This document shows positions 57,401-64,000 of a DNA stretch of 64,000 nt, one piece after another. Below the pieces are notes generated by a model, which saw only the letters and a program-made list of their open reading frames with translations, did not search any database and was not told where the DNA came from. Within the stretch, counting starts at the first letter, position 1, and each line of letters opens with the position of its first letter. Origin of the DNA: Acanthaster planci (lineage: Eukaryota; Echinodermata; Asteroidea; Valvatida; Acanthasteridae); NCBI RefSeq assembly GCF_001949145.1, contig NW_019091425.1, forward strand, positions 921,609 to 985,608, in the 5' to 3' direction. The position numbers were made by a program, and so were the translations under genes.

Positions 57401-60400
57401 ACTCAGACCCCACGCCTGGCCCACGTGCTTGCCTTGCAGTTTGTCGTCATCGTCCTGACAGAGGATTTCCAGGCAGCAAGGGCGAGGAGGAAGTCCTGTG
57501 CCCAAGGTTTGCTGTCGGCAGACATGTGTCTTGCCCACGTGCGTACCGTGATACAGTGGCTGTGCCAGACTGTTACCAATAAGCTCGCACCGTGCCCCAC
57601 CGTGCCCGAACCCCAGCAGGAAGCCCCACACGAGGACCGGAATGTCTGGCAGTTTCTGCGGCAGATCACCAAAGACTCCAACTCCAAGCCGGACAGAGCC
57701 ACACAGATAGCCACACGGACCATGTGGTCAGAGGGCTACCTCACTGTCCTGCATCTCTTCCAAAAACTCGTTTTTCTCAGCTATGCTGTGGGGAAGAGTA
57801 ATAGTGCTCTCAAAATTGCCGAAGAGTTTCTCTACCCATATCTCTACATTCCAAGCCTGGACCTCAGGAAAATATGCCTCCAAGTATGATCACTCTGCTT
57901 ACACTGTTGCATATTGTTTTCTTTTGTGTGTCTGTTATTGTACTTATTTTGTGTGTGTGCAACTTTTTTTGGCAGTGAGATGTTTGCACTGTTTAACTAC
58001 CAACTGCTGTTACTCGTACATGTGTGTAGGCTACATGTACATGTACATAAAGCTCAGAGCATTGTACATGATCAATGTAAAGACAAAAGACCATGTGCGG
58101 TAGCTGTTGTTAAGGGTCCAAGCCCTGCAATTCCCAGCTGAGGGCTTGGGTTGCATCTGCCGGTGACCTTGCATAAAAAAAACTGTACATGTACATGAGT
58201 ATTTACCACAAATTTCCTTACTACCAGTAAACATGTACCTGACTTACGCTCATGCATGTATCCATTTACGGGCTGTATGATTGACTGCAAAATTAATCAG
58301 CACTCTTCCTTGATACTGCAGTAGGTTTGTTGGTACCAGATGTTTTGGAAACACCCATGTGTATTAGTGTGGTGTAGGTTAACCGCAGATACCGTGCACA
58401 TTGTATGTACATTGTGCGTGCATGTATGCGATAAGAAAAGGAGAGCTATCTATCGGTGTGGCTGCCAGGATAATTATTCTAGAAATTTACAGATATCGTT
58501 GTGCCACTTACTTCTAGCCCAGATAATTTGCTGTTTTACAGTTTTGCAGTCAATTTGTCTCTGTGTACAGTTGCTCATCCACAGGTGTTTGGTGTCATGA
58601 AAGTCACTCAGAGTGAAGATGAATTAACCATTTGTCGTGCATTGAAAAAATGCCCCATTTAAAAAAAAGCCCTTGCTTTCCGCCACATTCCAAATGGAAC
58701 AGTTGTTGCCTACCGCTATTGCTTGGGAAAGTATTGATTTGTATCAGGTGGTTTTTTACACCAAGCAGTGCAGTTTTATGCTCGTTATAGAACAATACAT
58801 GTTGTGCAGTAGACGCAAGTTTACATACCGGTACATGTATATTTTTATAATGTACATGTACATGTACATGCATTGTGCATGTGCTGTGGACCATGCATGT
58901 GTACTCGAAAATCGACAGTGCACTGGTACATTAGTGTTTCCTGTCACCCAAGTCCTTTTCTGAGAAGTACCGGTACATGTCTCACATGTTCCAGAAACAT
59001 CCCATTACAGTGCCCTGCTATATGTAACTGGATCAAGCCTTTCAATTAAGAAAATTAACAATTGAAATGAGTCAAGTGCAAGCGCACTAGTTGCCAGCTC
59101 ACATGACAATGTGATTGGCTTCTCGTACATGTAATATTACTCACGGTCTTTTCCATAATGATAAACCATGCGATGTACACATATTTGTGGGAGTTATATG
59201 TACATGTACACATACACGAAGTACCGTACATGTACATGTAAATAGTTTTTATATGTACATGTGCGCATTGTGTATGTACAATATGTGTCCATATTACGCA
59301 TAAATTATTCATGTACATTGTACATACAACATTGGCTAACATTACATCATACATACGTGTACACGTGTACTACATGTACATGTACTGTACATGCGATATT
59401 CTTTACAATGTACACATTCAAGATTTTCGGTATCTTGGCATATGCGTGTATTCCACTGTACATGTAAATGTACACCTCCAAGTGTAATGGTGTACCATGT
59501 ACTGGTACATGTGTACACATAAAAGCTAATCATACAATGGACCTTTCCCATGAGATATGCAAATAAGGCAGGCGCATGCGCATAACTACCACTGGTAGGC
59601 AATGTTGCATAAATCTATGACGCAACAATACAAATTTCCATGCTTGTGCAGCTATGAGCACATACACGCCATTTCTGTATTAGTACAGTTTGACATGAGT
59701 GCCAAACTTAACCCCTTCACGCCGGGAGACGGTAAGAGCTGCCATAAAAATTGAGATCCTCGGCCCGCTTTTTAGCTACTAATTATTCTCGGCCCACGCT
59801 TGAGCAAACACGGTGAAAGAAGGCAGACCCTAACTCTTATATATGGTAATTGGCCTTTGTGTGTAGCCCAGAAATGAAAAGACCGAATTTGCATCATAAT
59901 CACCAGCAAAAACGTATAGCACCGAAGGCGCAAGTTGGATAACTCTGCCCAAAAGGTGTAATTACCATGGGCGCCATTTGAGCAAGTGATACGCCTGTGC
60001 AGTTTACAGTAATGCTTAGGTGCAGGCTCACAAGGTGCACATGCCTGCTGCGGCGCCTGCACCTGTGCATTAATGTGCATTGCGCAGGCGTATCGCTTGC
60101 TCAAATGGCGCCCATGCGATTACAACATTTTACGTGTGTTCACGATGAAGTTTGCAATCTTGCGCCACTACGCGGTGCTGTACGATCTTTGATCACCAGC
60201 TTCACAATAGTCCCCACTTTGAAAGGAAGCAATGGAAATATGGAAGCGTGAGTAGAGCCGCATGTCACCGAACAATGAGCTTTTTCATTGTGTAATTCAA
60301 AGCGTGCAGAGCACGCAGGGCCACAAACCGAGAATTTGCGATTTGGCAACCTGAAAGTCATATTTTTTGGTCAAATGTTCCAGCAAAAGTTTGTATGTGT

Positions 60401-63400
60401 ATTTTAAAATTGTTGTGGAAATGATAAAGCAAAAGATCTGCATTGGAAGGCTTTCAATTTTATTACAGTATTAAAATTTCTTTTGAATTATGTAGGCACA
60501 TATTCAGTGTATGTGACATATATTGATGTGCTGCTTGTTTCTAAATTTCTAATTCAGACACTGACCTGTGACCCTGTCAGGTCAAAGCTTATAGAACTCT
60601 TGCTAGAGAACCTCTGTGAGCAGAAGTCCATGGAACAGCAAGGTGTGCTGTCCATCCACAAGATGGTGACCTGTCACTTCAGATCGGGCCCCATGAGAAT
60701 CAGTGAGTTCGTGCTGGCGGAGCGTGACGTGCATGTGGGCGACAGGAGGAAGGGTTGGTCCCCTAGCAATGGGATGCAGGAGCGGCGGATGGACGAATGC
60801 GAGGAGCTGGCCATGCTGCTGTTCTGTCTTCTGCAGAGCTATATCCGGAACAAGACAGGTGGGCAGTCACTGCTTTGCGCGAACATCACTTTCAAGTAGA
60901 AGGGAACCAGTTACAGGGACACTGGAGGACATGTAAACCCCCCAGCAAATTTTCAGTTATATTTTAGGATCGGCCGCGATTTAGCAGTGTACCGGTACAT
61001 GTACATACTCAGAAAGGGCAACAAATTCCATTTAGTTTGTACACATGTGTGGAGATTTATCATGGATTGAACTAGGATTCTGCTGGGCTGGCACTGTAGC
61101 AAATACCTGTATTACTCTGCCATGGTGTCACCATGTCTTAAACGAAAAATGCAATGAGAAGAGTATCACACTAACATCGTACAGATGACTTGCAAAAAAT
61201 GGACCATTTTAATGCAGAAAAATCCCAGAGTCACATGGTCAATTATTACATTTACATGTACAGTATCTCTGGTGTGAGAGGCTTTGGATCATAAACACAG
61301 ACAGAGATAAAATGCCGTTTGTCCCTGGGCAAGGTAGTTTTTCCCAGCAGGTGTGGCTCACTTCACAGTATACCACCAAGAGATTACTACTTTCATAGTT
61401 TGCATTATGCATACAGGGTAACAGTTTAACATCTGTTCGCTAACGACTGGGGATGAGGGACTGGGTAGTTTTTATTTCGGCAGCAAATGAGTAAATATTC
61501 ATGTGCCACATTGACATTTGAGTTGGCATTACTTTTTATGCGTGAATAACAATGAACGTTTTGTAAATTGACAAATCTGAAAAAAAGCAAAAACATGTAG
61601 ATGTACCAGTGTGTTTGCATGAGATGTCCCACCTGCAGTGCAAGGGATGGAGAACAGATTTCTTGTAAAATAACACCGCCCACTATCATGTCGACTGCAA
61701 AGTGAAGAGATGGCTTTTTAATTTGAGGCAAAGCACAACTGTATATGTAGGTGGAGCAGTGCACGCTTAATTGCTTGTCCTGTACATGTATGGCCTAGCA
61801 AGATCAAACAGACAGAGTTGGTGACAGTGTTTGAGTCATGATATGGGGTAATCCCCTGGGGGGTTTGAACAAAATCCTAGGGCCTAAAAGAAAAGCCTGT
61901 GTTTTTAAAAAAAAAATTCTATATACATGTCGTCTAATAATTCAGTTCATTTACTCTAAATTTCGCCTCCAAAACAAATCAATCTTGTATTCTGCATCCC
62001 TCTTTACCATTCTGAAAGATTTAAAACTGATCTGTTTCGAAATATCTCTAAGTGACTTTGCTTTTCCTTTTCCTTCCATCTTTGTCTATTTTAACCTCTT
62101 CACGATGGGATTCTTTTGACCGTGACTCCTGGGCTGGGGTATGCCCTGAATGGAGGGCTTTGTCCAGCAGCAGGCCCCATTAAACCAGCAGCTGCATGGT
62201 GAATAGACTGTATGTGTGGTATGCACTAATGCTCACACAAAGTTGCTATATAGTAGCAGTCATCCGTAGCGAAGGGGTTAAGTGTGAGGTGGTAAAATTC
62301 AACAGAAAATTCAACGAGTGGTCACTAAGATCAGTGAGGTGGGCCGCCTCCCAGTTGAATAGGCAGGGGAACCCTGTGATATTTGCAGTGTCAACTTCCA
62401 CTTCAGTATACATGTGTCTGTTACCTACACTGTACATATAGTGTTACACGCATATGGTGTTTGTGCATAAGTGTACCATAATTGACTTCAAACTGTTGTT
62501 ATTTTACTTGGCAGGTAATTTGCGTTACTTAGTCAGTCTTGGGAAAAATTGTATATACATACATTATGTATGATGTGGCCGGGATACCGGTTCAACAAAA
62601 TTGGACCCCAAATTTATAGAATGAACACATGGACATGAAAGGTGCTTTTTTGGCCCAAAATACCCCCTGATTTGGCAGTTCTATGTTCAGTTGAGAACAA
62701 TGCAGCATGCAACCCACCCACTGTAACTGAACGTTCGTGCATTGTCTCGGATGTATTCTCTGTGTTCATTTTGGCAACGTCTCAGTACTTTCTTGCCCAA
62801 ATGCCCGCTGGTCAGATGATATTGACACTGCACACACAAAAAAAGTAGTGGTTTGGAAACTTGATTCCTCTCGTGGTTGATTTATGACAGCAACACAACC
62901 CAACATGCAGTAAAATGACCTCGCTGCAGATGTTCTATACATCTTGTTGAGACAATCTAGCAAGTGCAGAGTGCGCGTGAGAGATTCTACTGTTGTCAGT
63001 CCAGTGACTCAGACAAAAGCTGGTGTTGCTATTTGTAACATCATCGTACAAAATGAGCTTTTGAGGTCATTTGCTGAATCACACATCTGTTTCATTAGTT
63101 GCATTAGAACGAGCAGACTGAGCTCTGTGATTATTTTGTTTTTTCAGGGACGTGTCAGTGAGTTTGAAAACCTGACAAAAATAGACATTACATTTACATG
63201 GACATTGTGCACACGTGCATGTATGTGGGCAGAAAATTGTGAGAGTTTCTATTGATTTACCTTGTGCAAGATTCTTGTGAAGGCATTCAACTTAAACAGT
63301 GCTTCTTGCAACTTTGACATTTCTTTGGTTTTAAATGTGTACATGAAGATCTTGCTGAATATAAAAGGTATGGTCAGATGATTAAAAAACCTCCGAAAAT

Positions 63401-63682
63401 TACAGTGAAGTTACTTCTTTTGTTCTCCTTTCAGCCCAGTCACTACAGACAGGGAGCAAAGGTGTCCAGTCATCTCAGTGCTGCGACAAGTCCTCACGGA
63501 GGTCCGGGCTGTACCACCCTGCGGCTGAGGCTGGGCTGAGCATGGAGGACAGGGAGTGCCTCCTGCAGATGGGCGACCACGTAGAGGTGCTGGAGGCCTG
63601 TCTGAGGGACCACTGTGATCGGCTGACACCTAGGACCAGGCTGTACCTAGCGCAGATTGAGAGCATGAGGGAACTGGCTTGA
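45370..63682 (+). CDS. SIMC1: SIMC1-like SUMO-interacting protein, SMC5/6-recruiting factor
   Basis: Nuclear protein that, by analogy with SIMC1, would bind SUMO through an N-terminal SUMO-interacting motif and, through a C-terminal alpha-solenoid, pair with SLF2 to recruit the SMC5/6 complex. Exons 45370-45432, 56315-57883, 60558-60858 and 63435-63682 join in phase to 726 residues (756 if the in-frame ATG at 45280 is used). Exon 1 encodes VEVVDLTVDSESDFELEE, a hydrophobic core followed by acid residues: a textbook SIM. Residues about 70-270 are Ser/acidic and basic, disordered, with PPKKNK; about 280-726 are predicted helical (DFCRRQRDIIEAVVEE, YMMYLLKDVLL). The name rests on architecture and general resemblance. 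The exon 1 link depends on matching phase across an 11-kb intron. Confidence 0.5.
47510..47910. repeat. Patch with recurring AATCCTC words
   Basis: AATCCTCC or ATCCTCCA-like words recur irregularly through the patch; minus-strand frames over it are repeat-derived. Confidence 0.5.
49745..49920 (+). repeat. G/T-rich low-complexity tract
   Basis: Almost only TTGG, TTTT and GTTT words; frames on both strands are low-complexity artefacts. Confidence 0.85.
50240..51222. mobile_element. TIR DNA transposon, copy B (inverted relative to copy A)
   Basis: Shares long stretches with 28779-30149 in inverse orientation, e.g. AAAACTTTGTGTACTGAGGT and TACAAACTTTGCATGGAT. It carries a 59-bp palindrome where copy A carries the 0.46-kb MITE. 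Confidence 0.85.
50587..50645. mobile_element. 59-bp palindromic TTAA micro-element
   Basis: TTAACCCTAACCCTCCTCAA mirrored by TTGAGGAGGGTTAGGGTTAA with a 19-bp centre. Both ends are TTAA; the arms include telomere-like CCCTAACCCT. Confidence 0.85.
56315..57883 (+). CDS. SIMC1: SIMC1-like exon 2: disordered region and helical domain
   Basis: 1569 nt, phase 0 to 0, after a long CT tract ending gtag. First half: SSSSESESD, PPKKNKVV, SDFSDSEDEFEP. Second half: helical repeats including FIDDAIIFIRDF, NGYEALVHIRGLHP, LALQFVVIVL and FLYPYLYIPSLDL. It is certainly a real exon: long frame, coding-like composition and clean borders. Confidence 0.9.
59150..59540. repeat. Dense ACATGTACATGT cluster
   Basis: Repeated TACATGTACATGTA palindromes and near variants at irregular spacing, not a clean tandem array. 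Confidence 0.8.
59532..59709. repeat. Dispersed repeat (GGACCTTTCCCATGAGATATGC), copy 2
   Basis: Partner of 12872-13041. Confidence 0.85.
59912..60188. repeat. Foldback repeat with CAGGTG-rich core, copy 2
   Basis: Partner of 7676-7941. Outer arms GGCGCAAGTTGG and TTGCAATCTTGCGCC; inner arms GCCATTTGAGCAAGTGATACG and CGTATCGCTTGCTCAAATGG. Confidence 0.85.
60558..60858 (+). CDS. SIMC1: SIMC1-like exon 3
   Basis: 301 nt, phase 0 to 1, after ctaattcag. Encodes SKLIELLLENLCEQKS, ISEFVLAERDVHVGDRR and ECEELAMLLFCLLQSYIRN, continuing the helical domain. Confidence 0.85.
62091..62281. mobile_element. TTAA-flanked MITE, family 1, copy 3
   Basis: Starts TTAACCTCTTCACGATGGGA and ends TAGCGAAGGGGTTAA; body matches the RLR2-intron copies (GAATGGAGGGCTTTGTCCAG). 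In SIMC1-like intron 3. Confidence 0.88.
63435..63682 (+). CDS. SIMC1: SIMC1-like exon 4 with stop codon
   Basis: 248 nt, enters in phase 1 after tctcctttcag, ends in TGA. Encodes EDRECLLQMGDHVEVLEACL and a helix ending LYLAQIESMRELA. No AATAAA before the window edge; ATTAAA occurs near 63872. Confidence 0.85.
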
Positions 63683-64000
63683 TGACGAGGGACGGTAGGG
63701 GCCAGATTCTACTCACACACGCATGTACCTCAGATTTAAGAAGGCAACAACGTACCTCAGAATACCGGGAGATATGTGTATGGGGCTTCAAGATTTATGG
63801 CCACGTTTATCGTCTCATCCAAAATGTGTGCCATTCAGCTGTCCATGCTGGTAAAGAGTCATTACGCCTTGATTAAAACGACTGCTTAGTTTTCACGACA
63901 GTAGTGTACATGTAAATGATGAAAGCTGGACTGACAGTTCTGGCAACCTTGTTTGGTTTGTTGGGCAGTGTGCGCATACCTGTATGTGCCAAGTGAGTAG

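Larger units (their letters stand above)
57884..60557 (+). other. SIMC1-like intron 2
   Basis: Rich in ACATGTACATGT palindromes (densest around 59150-59540), with two dispersed repeats. No exon seen. Confidence 0.6.

Noticed and set aside
1-64000. CRISPR arrays, operons, tRNA or rRNA genes
   Set aside because: None seen; repeats are dispersed or inverted animal elements and genes are intron-split.

Overview
The window is animal genomic DNA: intron-split genes with GT-AG junctions, long introns full of dispersed repeats, an assembly gap of 161 N, and very many copies of the palindrome ACATGTACATGT. Gene content (RIG-I-like receptors, a MAVS-type adaptor, a SIMC1-like gene) fits a non-vertebrate deuterostome such as a lancelet, echinoderm or hemichordate. 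I cannot place it more precisely from sequence alone.

The left 38 kb is an RNA-virus-sensing gene cluster. Two paralogous RIG-I-like receptor genes lie on the minus strand: RLR1 (start codon at 9372, running off the left edge) and RLR2 (38052 down to 20820, complete, 14 coding exons, 1011 residues). Between them, on the plus strand, is a five-exon gene (11928-17257, 825 residues) encoding an N-terminal CARD, a DEATH domain, a long Ser/Thr/Pro-rich stretch and a C-terminal hydrophobic tail anchor. This is the architecture expected of a MAVS adaptor, with an added DEATH domain. RLR1 and the adaptor are divergent; the adaptor and RLR2 are convergent. The adaptor CARD looks much like the second CARD of RLR2. 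Both receptor genes carry a kappaB-type site about 150 bp upstream of their start codons, next to a shared TGAGAAAT word. Receptor, adaptor and probable NF-kappaB feedback therefore appear to sit in one locus.

38-45 kb is intergenic and repeat-rich, with a decayed Ty3/Gypsy retrotransposon that carries a nested TIR element flanked by an 8-bp target duplication. From 45.3 to 63.7 kb a plus-strand gene (726 or 756 residues) joins a short exon encoding a SUMO-interacting motif, across an 11-kb intron, to three exons encoding a helical C-terminal region. I read it as a SIMC1 homologue, i.e. an SMC5/6-recruiting factor.

Introns and spacers hold a Penelope-like element with inverted terminal copies, several foldback/MITE families (including TTAA-flanked families), a 1.4-kb TIR transposon in two copies, and a duplicated block of about 0.8 kb inside the last RLR2 intron. 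Gene models were built by hand from splice signals, reading phase and paralogue comparison; the three complete models each sum to a multiple of three.
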